DNA of 42,089 bases, taken from the NCBI GenBank assembly GCA_017965425.1, contig JAGCPY010000044.1, positions 1-42,089 of the forward strand, given 5' to 3'. Source of the DNA: Bacteroidaceae bacterium (GTDB taxonomy: Bacteria > Bacteroidota > Bacteroidia > Bacteroidales > Bacteroidaceae). Of this stretch, positions 1-11,735 are shown piece by piece (the stretch's first letter is position 1; every line of letters begins with the position of its first letter). The position numbers and the translations under genes are program-made. Below the pieces are notes generated by a model. The model had not been told where the DNA came from and did not search any database. It worked only from the letters and a program-made list of their open reading frames with translations.

Positions 1-417
1 CACGTTCGGCGTCCACACACTCAGGCTGTGGAACTTCTCGTCCTCGCCGCCGTTCAGCATACGGTGGTTATACTGCGCACGAAATTCCGTGCTCGCCACG
101 TCGAAGACCTTGTACAGCAGGTCTGGGTTGAACGAGGCGGCCATCGCCACCGGTTCCGGGAACACCGTCACGTTCCCCATGTTCGCTGCGCCGTGCAAGG
201 CTTCGCTCCACCAAAAGAACTTCTTGATACCCAGACGCGGAACAGCCTGGCTCTCGTCTTGCATCAGCTGCGTCTTCTCTTCAAGCGTCAGCCGACCGCA
301 CAGGTCTGCAGCACGCTCTTTGGCACTCAGTTCAGGGTTTTGGTACGGCAGCCGCTGGGCAGTCGTGCACACGTTGGCGCTCAACGCCAGCACGGCAGAA
401 AGGAATAGTTTGTTCAT
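1..417 (-). CDS. GH3 family beta-glycosidase (beta-xylosidase/glucosidase type), N-terminal 139 residues only
   Basis: Reading leftward from an ATG at 415-417 gives an open frame of 139 codons that runs off the window edge. The first ~20 residues are a signal peptide ending near Thr-Ala-Gln. After it come LSAKERAADLCGRLTLEEK, then FFWWSEALHG, VTVFPEPVAMAASFNPDL and SVWTPNV, which are the opening blocks of the GH3 (beta/alpha)8 domain as found in Prevotella and Bacteroides Xyl3A-type enzymes; the family continues with a NIFRDPRWGR block just beyond the edge. The nucleophile Asp lies outside the window, so activity cannot be confirmed. Family knowledge suggests an exported exo-acting beta-xylosidase or beta-glucosidase. 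A TAACTTTG promoter motif sits 31 bp upstream. It is divergent from the GH2 gene at 784. Confidence 0.9.
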   Translation of the reverse strand, partial: MNKLFLSAVLALSANVCTTAQRLPYQNPELSAKERAADLCGRLTLEEKTQLMQDESQAVPRLGIKKFFWWSEALHGAANMGNVTVFPEPVAMAASFNPDLLYKVFDVASTEFRAQYNHRMLNGGEDEKFHSLSVWTPNV

Positions 418-448
418 GTTATTGTTGTTTTTAAAAGGATTTGCGCCG

Positions 449-456
449 CAAAGTTA
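449..456 (-). promoter_or_regulatory. Bacteroidetes -7 promoter motif for the GH3 gene
   Basis: On the minus strand the sequence is TAACTTTG followed by C, matching the TAnnTTTG -7 box of the Bacteroidetes primary sigma factor. It is 31 bp upstream of the ATG at 417. I see no clear -33 TTTG at the usual distance. Confidence 0.65.
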
Positions 457-538
457 CGAAAAAAAAAGAAAAAGTGTTCACGCTCACGTCTCACTTTTTT
501 GTGGATTTGTAGCAAAGGCATGGATGAACATGAAAACT

Positions 539-648
539 CGTATATCCATACATGGAAACTCGTATATACGAAAACCGAAACTCGTATATACGTTCGCGGC
601 AAAACGTCTATACATTCACGGCAGAACGTATAGACTTTCCTGCAAGAA
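539..648. repeat. Array A of 22-bp units with palindromic core CGTATATACG
   Basis: Cores start at 539 (CGTATATCCA), 561 (CGTATATACG), 583 (CGTATATACG), 605 (CGTCTATACA) and 627 (CGTATAGACT): five positions exactly 22 bp apart. The 12-bp stretches between cores are less conserved but A-rich on the 3' side. Units 2 and 3 carry the perfect 10-bp palindrome. Units 4 and 5 contain GTCTATAC and GTATAGAC, reverse complements of each other. The array fills most of the 366-bp gap (418-783) between the divergent GH3 and GH2 genes, upstream of both promoters. The same 22-bp period recurs at 24913 and 39983. Function unknown; 22 bp is about two helical turns, so repeated protein binding on one DNA face is one reading. 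Confidence 0.85.
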
Positions 649-705
649 AATATTCACGTGTCCGGGTTTTCGTCTCAAAAACTGGCAGGATAGTTGCATT
701 CGTGA

Positions 706-5340
<4,635 letters not shown>

Positions 5341-5345
5341 CTTGA

Positions 5346-6464
5346 CTACACTTTCAGGAAGATGCGCTTGCGGTAGAGGACATACAAGAACAGCCAGCAG
5401 GCAAAGATGTAGGACGCCTTTTCCCAAAACGGCTGGGCGTTCGCGGGCAGCAGTTGGATGAGTCCTCCGAACAGCTTCTCACCCGTGAAGGCAAAGTTGA
5501 TGAACTTCTGCCCTAAGTAGATGGTGATCGAGTTAAGACCGATGACCGTGAAGAACAACGTCCAGCGGCGCCACATCAACACATCTATTATATAATAGAA
5601 AAGAGCAAACATCAGCAGGGAATAAGAGGCCACCACCAGCACGAAGCTGCTCGTCCAAAGTTTCTTGTTGATGGGGAAGTCCAGGCTCCAGAGCAATCCA
5701 AGCCCTAAGCATACGATGCCGGCCAAAACCAAGCAGAGTGCTTTCTTACTGGGTGTCAGATCCTTGTGCTCCATCTTCACCCATTCGCCCGTGAACATGC
5801 CCAGCAAAGCCGTGGCGATGGCCGGCACCGTGCTTAGGATGCCTTCTGGGTCAAGGTTGCCATAATAAATCTTGCCGGGAAGGAGAAGACGATCTACATA
5901 TCCGATGAAGGAACCTTGGGCACTGAAGATGTCGGCACCGCCACCGTCGGGAGCCGGAACAAAGCGGGCGATGAGGTAGTAACCGACGAGGAGGATGGCC
6001 GTGATGCCGGCTCTCGTGCGCCAGCCTGTGTGCATGAAGATGAGGGCGGCGAACATCCAGGCAAAACCGATGCGAGCCAGCACGCTCGCGTAGCGCAGGT
6101 TGGCAAAGTCCCAAGTGCTCAGAAGACCATTGTAGAGCAAGCCGAAAAGGAAGAGCAACAGGCCACGCACGATGACCTTTCGGTGGATGGCGACTTCGCT
6201 CTTGCCGCTTTCACGCTGCTTCGCCAGCGAGTAGGGGAAAGAGATGCCTGCAATAAAGAGAAAGAGGGGGAAGATGGTGTCGTGGTGGGTCAGGCCGTTC
6301 CACTCCACGTGTTCCATCTGACGTGCCAGTTCCTCGGTGAACGGACACGGAAACCATACGGCCAGTGCGGCCAGCAGACCGGCTCCACCCATAATGAAAA
6401 ACATGTCGAATCCTCGCAGCGCGTCTAAGGATTGCAAGCGTCCTGCATTCTTCTGGTGTTCCAT
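5346..6464 (-). CDS. Multi-span membrane acyltransferase, DUF5009/HGSNAT-like
   Basis: A 372-residue inner-membrane protein with about ten hydrophobic segments. The N-terminus RLQSLDALRGFDMFF and the following HHDTIFPLFLFIAGISFPYSL block are typical of the DUF5009 / COG4299 group related to eukaryotic heparan-alpha-glucosaminide N-acetyltransferase. Members are thought to pass acyl groups across the membrane to sugars; the actual substrate here is unknown. The start at 6464 (MEHQKNAGR) was chosen because the upstream extension of the frame is low in hydrophobicity, lies across the promoter at 6495-6502 and runs antisense through the next gene. It is divergent from the GH43 gene at 6642 and convergent with the GH2 gene, which suggests a link to glycan handling, for example acetylation of wall or imported sugars. 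Confidence 0.8.
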   Translation of the reverse strand: MEHQKNAGRLQSLDALRGFDMFFIMGGAGLLAALAVWFPCPFTEELARQMEHVEWNGLTHHDTIFPLFLFIAGISFPYSLAKQRESGKSEVAIHRKVIVRGLLLFLFGLLYNGLLSTWDFANLRYASVLARIGFAWMFAALIFMHTGWRTRAGITAILLVGYYLIARFVPAPDGGGADIFSAQGSFIGYVDRLLLPGKIYYGNLDPEGILSTVPAIATALLGMFTGEWVKMEHKDLTPSKKALCLVLAGIVCLGLGLLWSLDFPINKKLWTSSFVLVVASYSLLMFALFYYIIDVLMWRRWTLFFTVIGLNSITIYLGQKFINFAFTGEKLFGGLIQLLPANAQPFWEKASYIFACWLFLYVLYRKRIFLKV

Positions 6465-6494
6465 GATGCTTCTGATGATTTGATGATGCCGCCG

Positions 6495-6502
6495 CAAAGG
6501 TA
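6495..6502 (-). promoter_or_regulatory. Bacteroidetes -7 promoter motif for the acyltransferase
   Basis: The minus strand reads TACCTTTG then CGG, 30 bp upstream of the ATG at 6464. It is paired back to back with the plus-strand motif at 6607, so 6465-6641 is a divergent promoter region. Confidence 0.65.
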
Positions 6503-6606
6503 AGGATTTCCAACGATAAAACGTCACACTCGCCCACATTTTTCCATTTGCAACATCTTCAAAAGAATCCGAAACACCAGAAGAAACAGACGATGGGCGA
6601 AAAGCG

Positions 6607-6614
6607 TAACTTTG
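6607..6614 (+). promoter_or_regulatory. Bacteroidetes -7 promoter motif for the GH43 gene
   Basis: TAACTTTG followed by C lies 27 bp before the ATG at 6642. The longer frame opening at 6612 would begin inside this motif, which decides in favour of the ATG at 6642. Confidence 0.7.
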
Positions 6615-6641
6615 CATCGCAAACCTAAAACGCAAAAGAAA

Positions 6642-8711
6642 ATGAAACGTATCCTCTTGCAATCCTTGTTCGTGGCGATGGCTGCAATGGCCAATGCCCA
6701 AAATCCTTACCTCCCGCTCTGGGAGCACCTTCCCGACGGAGAACCACGCGTGTTTGAAGACCCCGACGCTCCCGGAAAGTTCCGTGCATACATCATCGGG
6801 TCGCATGATACACACTATTCCGAGTACTGCGGCAACGATGTCCGCATGTGGTCGGCACCCGTCGAGGACCTCACGCAATGGCGTGACGAAGGTCCCATTT
6901 TCTCCTACTTCGTCGATGGACGTTGGGACACGATGTTCGCTCCGGACCTTGTGGAAGTCAAGGACAAGGCTACGGGCAAGAAGACATATTGGCTCTACCC
7001 ACACAGCCGTGGATGGAGGCGTGTGGCGATGGTCTGCAAAGGCGACCGGCCCAACGGCCCCTTCACGCCTGTCAACCTGACAGCCGATGGACGGGCGTGC
7101 GTCGAAGGCTCGCTCATTGACTTCGACCCCAGCGTCTTCGTCGAGAACATCACCGACAAGAAAGACCCCGACTTCGAAAGAGGATTCCGGGCCTATGTCT
7201 TCTATGGCTTCCAGCACAGCACCGCCTGTCAGTTGGACCAGAATACCATGTACAGCAAGCGCCCCGGGACAGAGCTGATTGACCCCTTCATCCCCGCCAG
7301 CAGTCATGACGGACGCCTCTTGGACAAGGAGGGCTCCACCTATCCCGCGCTTTATCAAGGACAGAATCCGCTCGACTTCAATTTCTTCGAAGCCAGCAGC
7401 ATTCGCCAAGTGGGCAACAAGTATGTCATGGTCTTCTCGGGCTACAGCGGAAAGGAATACGGACTCGGAAACACCAACAGCGCCCTCCGCTATGCCTACG
7501 GCGATACGCCCTTGGGTCCGTGGCGTTCCGGTGGCGTGCTCGTCGATTCACGTGGAGTCGTGCCTTCCGAGGACGGCACCCATTTGACCACCACCAACGC
7601 CGCCCACAACACACACGGCTCTCTGCAAGAAATCAATGGTCAATGGTATGTCTTCTATCATCGGCCTCCGCGTGGATTTGCCAATGCACGTCAGCCGATG
7701 GTCGCCCCTGTGAAGATAACCTGGGATAAGAAGAAGGTGGCCGACGGCGGCAAAGTGCGCATTGTGGCCTACGACCCCTTCACTAAGGGCAATGAATGGA
7801 CCGCAAAAGCCTCCAACGGACAAGAATATATGGGCGCTGAGGTGACCAGCGAGGGATTCCAAATCTTTGGACTGCCGCCCTACGCCTACTACTCTGCCGG
7901 CATCTGCTGCTGGATGTCAGGCCCCGGAAGCAACGAGTGGTTGCAGGATAACCACGACGTGTGGAACGACCACATGGATCTGGCCGGCATCAAGAACGGC
8001 GGCATCATTGGCTTCAAGTACTTCGGCTTCGGCGGCTTGGAAAAGACAACAAAGGGCGTTCCTGCCTTTGAGGGAACCAAGAAGGGCGACCACACACAGC
8101 TGGGCCTCTACCTCACGCCCAGCGGACGCGGCGCCTTCCGGATTCATGTGATGCTGGATGCGCCCTACGCCAATAGCGTGTGGAACGGTCGTGAGATTGG
8201 AGTCATTGAGGTGCCAGCAGACGCTCCGAAGGAAGCCCGCACATACGTCGTTCCCGTGAATGCCGTTGAAGGACTCACTGGCAAGCACGCCATTTATCTC
8301 GTCGCCGAAGGACCTGAGATTGAACAGCCTCAGCAGCCACAGCGTCCACAATTCGGTCGCCGACAGCAGCCGCAACGTCCGCAAGGTCTCTTTGACCTCC
8401 ACGGAATCGGCTTTGCCAAGAATGGTTCCTTCTCTTCACTCGTCAGTGAATCTACAAAAGTGCCAGAAGTCACCATCACAGCCAACGGACAGCGATTGAA
8501 TATCCCGAACGTACCTCTTTATAGCAGCAACGCCAATGGCTACACGGACGCCACACACTACCAGCTCTATGCGCCCCTGAACGGCGGGGCTGTACTGAAG
8601 GCTACGGCCAATGATCCCGACGTGCGCATTGACATTTCACCCGTGACAGATGGACGAGCTACCGTGCGTGCCACCTATCATGGCAAGCAAAAGGTCTTCC
8701 TCATCAACTGA
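6642..8711 (+). CDS. Secreted GH43-type glycosidase with C-terminal carbohydrate-binding region
   Basis: A 689-residue exported protein: signal peptide MKRILLQSLFVAMAAMANAQ, then a five-bladed beta-propeller of GH43 type (about 25-390). Visible landmarks are the early acidic RVFEDPD block (Asp40/Asp42 region), the WDTMFAPDLVEV segment, NFFEASSI with the likely general acid Glu, and a late GTHLTTTNAAHNTHGS block with a candidate metal-site His. Residues about 400-560 (GIKNGGIIGFKYFGFGG) resemble a CBM6-like beta-sandwich. A Gln/Pro/Arg-rich linker (QQPQRPQFGRRQQPQRPQ) separates a last small domain. Family activities are beta-xylosidase, alpha-L-arabinofuranosidase and galactosidases; the sequence alone does not say which. 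It is followed by a perfect 18-bp hairpin at 8752-8795. Confidence 0.82.
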   Translation: MKRILLQSLFVAMAAMANAQNPYLPLWEHLPDGEPRVFEDPDAPGKFRAYIIGSHDTHYSEYCGNDVRMWSAPVEDLTQWRDEGPIFSYFVDGRWDTMFAPDLVEVKDKATGKKTYWLYPHSRGWRRVAMVCKGDRPNGPFTPVNLTADGRACVEGSLIDFDPSVFVENITDKKDPDFERGFRAYVFYGFQHSTACQLDQNTMYSKRPGTELIDPFIPASSHDGRLLDKEGSTYPALYQGQNPLDFNFFEASSIRQVGNKYVMVFSGYSGKEYGLGNTNSALRYAYGDTPLGPWRSGGVLVDSRGVVPSEDGTHLTTTNAAHNTHGSLQEINGQWYVFYHRPPRGFANARQPMVAPVKITWDKKKVADGGKVRIVAYDPFTKGNEWTAKASNGQEYMGAEVTSEGFQIFGLPPYAYYSAGICCWMSGPGSNEWLQDNHDVWNDHMDLAGIKNGGIIGFKYFGFGGLEKTTKGVPAFEGTKKGDHTQLGLYLTPSGRGAFRIHVMLDAPYANSVWNGREIGVIEVPADAPKEARTYVVPVNAVEGLTGKHAIYLVAEGPEIEQPQQPQRPQFGRRQQPQRPQGLFDLHGIGFAKNGSFSSLVSESTKVPEVTITANGQRLNIPNVPLYSSNANGYTDATHYQLYAPLNGGAVLKATANDPDVRIDISPVTDGRATVRATYHGKQKVFLIN

Positions 8712-8751
8712 TTCTCTCAATTCTTCCGCCGTGAACATCTACACGGTTTAA

Positions 8752-8795
8752 CTGGAACGTGTACACCTTCATCCAGCAAGGTGTACACGTTCCAG
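8752..8795. terminator. Perfect 18-bp stem-loop downstream of the GH43 gene
   Basis: CTGGAACGTGTACACCTT at 8752-8769 is the exact reverse complement of 8778-8795, with an 8-nt loop. It starts 40 bp after the GH43 stop codon. There is no T-run after it, so it may be a processing or bidirectional end signal, or a small repeat, rather than a classical intrinsic terminator. Confidence 0.6.
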
Positions 8796-8853
8796 GCTAA
8801 TTATCAAGATGCAACGCGCCTCCTCTCCTATGCCTGTCTTTTCAGGTATAAAC

Positions 8854-9087
8854 CCCTCAATCCCTCACCTTTTGTGTCATTGAATTGTTATACAATGATT
8901 TACGGGTGAGGGATTGGTGAGGAATAGGTGAGGGATGGTGAGGGATATCTCGCTGAAAAGCACATAAAGCTCAGAAAACGAGGGAAATAACTAAATCCCT
9001 CACCATCCCTCACCTATCCCTCACCAATCTCTCACCTGCAAACGACTTTCTTTCAACAGATTATCGCAAAAGGTGAGGGATTGAGGG
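8854..9087. repeat. Nested inverted repeat made of GGTGAGGGAT units
   Basis: Inner arms at 8905-8946 and 8995-9036 are 42 bp each and are reverse complements with two mismatches, separated by 48 bp. Each arm is itself four tandem copies of GGTGAGGGAT(T/A) with 10-11 bp spacing. Outside them, 8854-8873 and 9068-9087 form a perfect 20-bp pair using the same GGTGAGGGA word. The element sits between the convergent genes ending at 8711 and 9154 and accounts for most of this 442-bp gap; the rest (9088-9153) holds nothing I recognise. There is no open frame of interest and no evident transposase. Confidence 0.85.
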
Positions 9088-9153
9088 ATTTTGATGAAAA
9101 AACAAAGGTAAAGGCGAAACCGCGAAGAACAGGTGCTTGCTACAGCCCTATTT

Positions 9154-10095
9154 TTAACCTTCAAAGAGGCTCGGGTCAAGCTCTTTGACCTTCAGGCTCC
9201 GCAGCCAAGTGGTGTCGTTGGATGGTACGCAGTCGTGGTGGAAGAGCCACCAACGGTCGGCATAGCGCACGATGCTGTGGTGGGTTGTCCATCCGACGAC
9301 GGGCTGGAGCAGTTCGCCGAGGAAGCGGAAGGGGCCGTAGGGCGATGTGCCCACAGCGAGACACAGCAGATGAGAGTCGCCGGTGGAGTAGGAGAAGAAA
9401 TACTTGCCGTCAGCCTTGTGCATCCACGATGCCTCGAAAAATCGGTGCGGGTCGTTGGCCTTCAAGGGGTTGCCGTTTTCATCAACGATGACGACAGGAC
9501 GAGGTGCTTCGGCAAACTGCAGCACATCGTCCGTCATGCGGACAACACGTGAAGGCAGGGCAGGCTCGTCGCCTTCGGGCAGGCGTTCGGCTTTCAGAGC
9601 CTTGTTGTCGGCATAGCGTTGGAGTTGCCCGCCCCAGAGACCGCCGAAGTAGCAGTAGATTTGCCCGTCGTCGTCTTTGAAGAGACAGGGGTCGATGCTG
9701 TAGCTGCCGCGGATGGGGTCGGCCTGCGGACGGAAAGGCCCTTCGGGGCGGTCTGCCACAGCCACGCCAAGGCGGAAGAGGCCGTTGTAGTCTTTGGCCG
9801 AGAAGACAAGATAGTACTGGCCGTTCTTCTCGACGACGTCGTTGTCCCACATCTGTTTTTCGGCCCAAGGCACATCATCTACATCGAGGATGACCCCGTG
9901 GTCGGTGACGTCGGCTGTCAACGGGTCGCCTTGCAGCGAAAGCACATGGTAGTCGCGCATCTGGAAGTGGCCGCCATCGTCGTCGAAGGCTTCACCGGAG
10001 TCGCGGTCGTGTGAGGGATAGATGTAGAGACGGTCGCCGAACACGTGGACGGAAGGGTCGGCCATGTAGTCAGAGGGAAAGAGATAGCGTTGCAT
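9154..10095 (-). CDS. GH43 family glycosidase, probably cytoplasmic
   Basis: A 313-residue single-domain GH43 with no signal peptide, so it probably acts inside the cell on imported oligosaccharides. The three catalytic acids are visible in their usual contexts: Asp13 (MADPSV, general base), Asp135 (YSIDPCLF, pKa modulator) and Glu221 (RFFEASWMH, general acid). TTHHS near residue 272 supplies the conserved His. Its closest kinds are the short bacterial beta-xylosidase / alpha-L-arabinofuranosidase subfamilies. The start codon is 20 bp after the stop of the GPH symporter gene on the same strand, so the two form a transport-plus-hydrolysis operon for a xylo- or arabino-oligosaccharide. Confidence 0.88.
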   Translation of the reverse strand: MQRYLFPSDYMADPSVHVFGDRLYIYPSHDRDSGEAFDDDGGHFQMRDYHVLSLQGDPLTADVTDHGVILDVDDVPWAEKQMWDNDVVEKNGQYYLVFSAKDYNGLFRLGVAVADRPEGPFRPQADPIRGSYSIDPCLFKDDDGQIYCYFGGLWGGQLQRYADNKALKAERLPEGDEPALPSRVVRMTDDVLQFAEAPRPVVIVDENGNPLKANDPHRFFEASWMHKADGKYFFSYSTGDSHLLCLAVGTSPYGPFRFLGELLQPVVGWTTHHSIVRYADRWWLFHHDCVPSNDTTWLRSLKVKELDPSLFEG

Positions 10096-10115
10096 GGAGA
10101 TGGATAGTTGATGGT

Positions 10116-11516
10116 TTAACGGTTGTTCTTCTGCTCGATCTCGCGGTTGATGCGGTCGATGACGTCGTCCGTGAGTTCATATTTCGAGATAATGAAGATG
10201 GCGAGGAGCAGTAGGGCGGCAGGAATCACGCAGACGAGCCATAGGATGCCTTCTTCGGCTTCGGGAGTCTGGTCGATGACATTCGGGTTATAAGCTACGT
10301 AGGCAAGGATGGCAGGAGCCACGACGCTGCCCAGGGTCATGCCTGCCTTGAAGAAGATGCCCGTGAGCGCGTTGACGATACCGGCGATGCGCTTGCCGCT
10401 GACATATTCACCGTAGGAAATCACCTCCGGCACCAGAGCCCACATATAGCCAGTGGACACGATCACACCGGTTGATTTCACGAACTGCGCCACATAGACG
10501 AGCGTCATGCTGGGGTTGTCCATCTTCGCAACGATGTACAGGAAGGCCATGCCGATGATGGCGATGCTGAGGAAAATGTAGAACATGTTCTTCTTGCCGA
10601 CCATCTTCTTGATCATCGGAACGAGCGGCATGAAGATGAACGAAGGTGCGGAGCCGAGACCCATGAAGATCGAGAGCTGGTCGGGCGTGCCGTGCATGTT
10701 GCTGTTGATGAAGTAAGCGCCGGCAGCGTTGCCGATGGACATCATCGCAAAGGCGGTAATGAAGAAGAACGCGATGACACGCAGGGGACGGTTATGGAAG
10801 AACTCCATCCAAAGGTCGCTGATCTTCACGTTCGCCGCCTCACTGGCATCCATGACCACACGTTCCTTGCACTGCGTGAAGCAGAACAGCAGAAGCGCCA
10901 AGCCCACCAAGGCATAGATGGTCATCGTCGTGAACCACGCAGCAGGGTCTTTCGGCAGTCCTTCCGAGGGCTGGTCAGTGAAGTGGGCAATCAGCAGCGG
11001 CAGACCTGACCCCACCGCCAGACCGCCGCAGTTGGCCATGAACATGCGAACGGAAGTCAGAATCGTAATCTCATCGGTGTCACGCGTCAGCGAGGAGTTC
11101 AGAGCCCCGTATGGGACATTGATGAAGGTATAAAGCAGCGTCATCGCTATATATGTCACGTAGGCATAGAGCAGTGACGGAGCAAAGCCGTTCCAGAAAC
11201 AGAGGATGGCAAAGCCCGTCAAAGGGATGCCGACCGTCACTAAATAGACGCGGTACTTACCTAAACGGGGCGAGCGCTTGTCGATCAAGGCTCCCACAAT
11301 CGGATCCCACAGCACGTTTGCCACGTTGCCCACCGTGAACATCACACTGACATCCACCGCATCCAATCCGTATATGTCTGTGTAGAAAAACAGCAGATAC
11401 ATGCAGACGGTTTGGAAAATCAGGTTCTGGGCAAGGTCGCCCGAACCGAAGCCGACGCGTTGAAGCCACGAGAGGCGGTAGAAGCCGCCAGTTGTCTTTT
11501 CGTTAGAAGGATTCAT
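10116..11516 (-). CDS. GPH-family (glycoside-pentoside-hexuronide) cation:sugar symporter
   Basis: A 466-residue MFS-fold transporter with about twelve hydrophobic spans. The N-terminal GFGSGDLAQNLIFQTVCMYLLFFYTDIYGL-type segment and the DPIVGALIDKRSPRLGKYR loop (Asp..Arg..GKYR) are hallmarks of the GPH family that includes XynP, XylT-like and melibiose carriers. It would import oligosaccharides or glycosides across the inner membrane with Na+ or H+. I prefer the start at 11516 (MNPSNEKTTGG) to an in-frame ATG ten codons earlier because the earlier codons (PVLNYKLNY) do not resemble the family; this is not certain. The promoter motif is at 11589-11596 and the cytoplasmic GH43 gene follows after 20 bp. 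Confidence 0.88.
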   Translation of the reverse strand: MNPSNEKTTGGFYRLSWLQRVGFGSGDLAQNLIFQTVCMYLLFFYTDIYGLDAVDVSVMFTVGNVANVLWDPIVGALIDKRSPRLGKYRVYLVTVGIPLTGFAILCFWNGFAPSLLYAYVTYIAMTLLYTFINVPYGALNSSLTRDTDEITILTSVRMFMANCGGLAVGSGLPLLIAHFTDQPSEGLPKDPAAWFTTMTIYALVGLALLLFCFTQCKERVVMDASEAANVKISDLWMEFFHNRPLRVIAFFFITAFAMMSIGNAAGAYFINSNMHGTPDQLSIFMGLGSAPSFIFMPLVPMIKKMVGKKNMFYIFLSIAIIGMAFLYIVAKMDNPSMTLVYVAQFVKSTGVIVSTGYMWALVPEVISYGEYVSGKRIAGIVNALTGIFFKAGMTLGSVVAPAILAYVAYNPNVIDQTPEAEEGILWLVCVIPAALLLLAIFIISKYELTDDVIDRINREIEQKNNR

Positions 11517-11588
11517 ATAGTTCAGTTTATAGTTGAGAACTGGCAAGAAGCGCCGTCAGCGTAGCGAGCTTAGCGCTGAATGGCGTTG

Positions 11589-11596
11589 CAAAGGTA
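11589..11596 (-). promoter_or_regulatory. Bacteroidetes -7 promoter motif for the symporter-GH43 operon
   Basis: The minus strand reads TACCTTTG then C, about 72 bp upstream of the symporter start. With 11695-11702 on the other strand it makes a divergent promoter region. Confidence 0.6.
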
Positions 11597-11694
11597 ATAC
11601 AATCTCGTGCAAAAGACTTTTGCTGATGTTCCAAAAGACATTGTCCGTTGTCTCATATCATGTTCCATGCGCGCGAAACGCGAAGAGAAAACCG

Positions 11695-11702
11695 TAACTT
11701 TG
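11695..11702 (+). promoter_or_regulatory. Bacteroidetes -7 promoter motif for the GH97 gene
   Basis: TAACTTTG followed by CAG, 33 bp before the ATG at 11736. Confidence 0.65.
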
Positions 11703-11735
11703 CAGCAGAAACCACATAAATAAATAAAAAAGTCT

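Noticed and set aside
539-648. Possible CRISPR array
   Set aside because: The conserved part is only about 10 bp, spacing is 22 bp in total, spacers are about 12 bp and no cas gene is near.
6465-7409. N-terminal extension of the acyltransferase by about 315 codons
   Set aside because: It would run antisense through the GH43 gene and across both divergent promoters; the family start RLQSLDALRGF fits the ATG at 6464.
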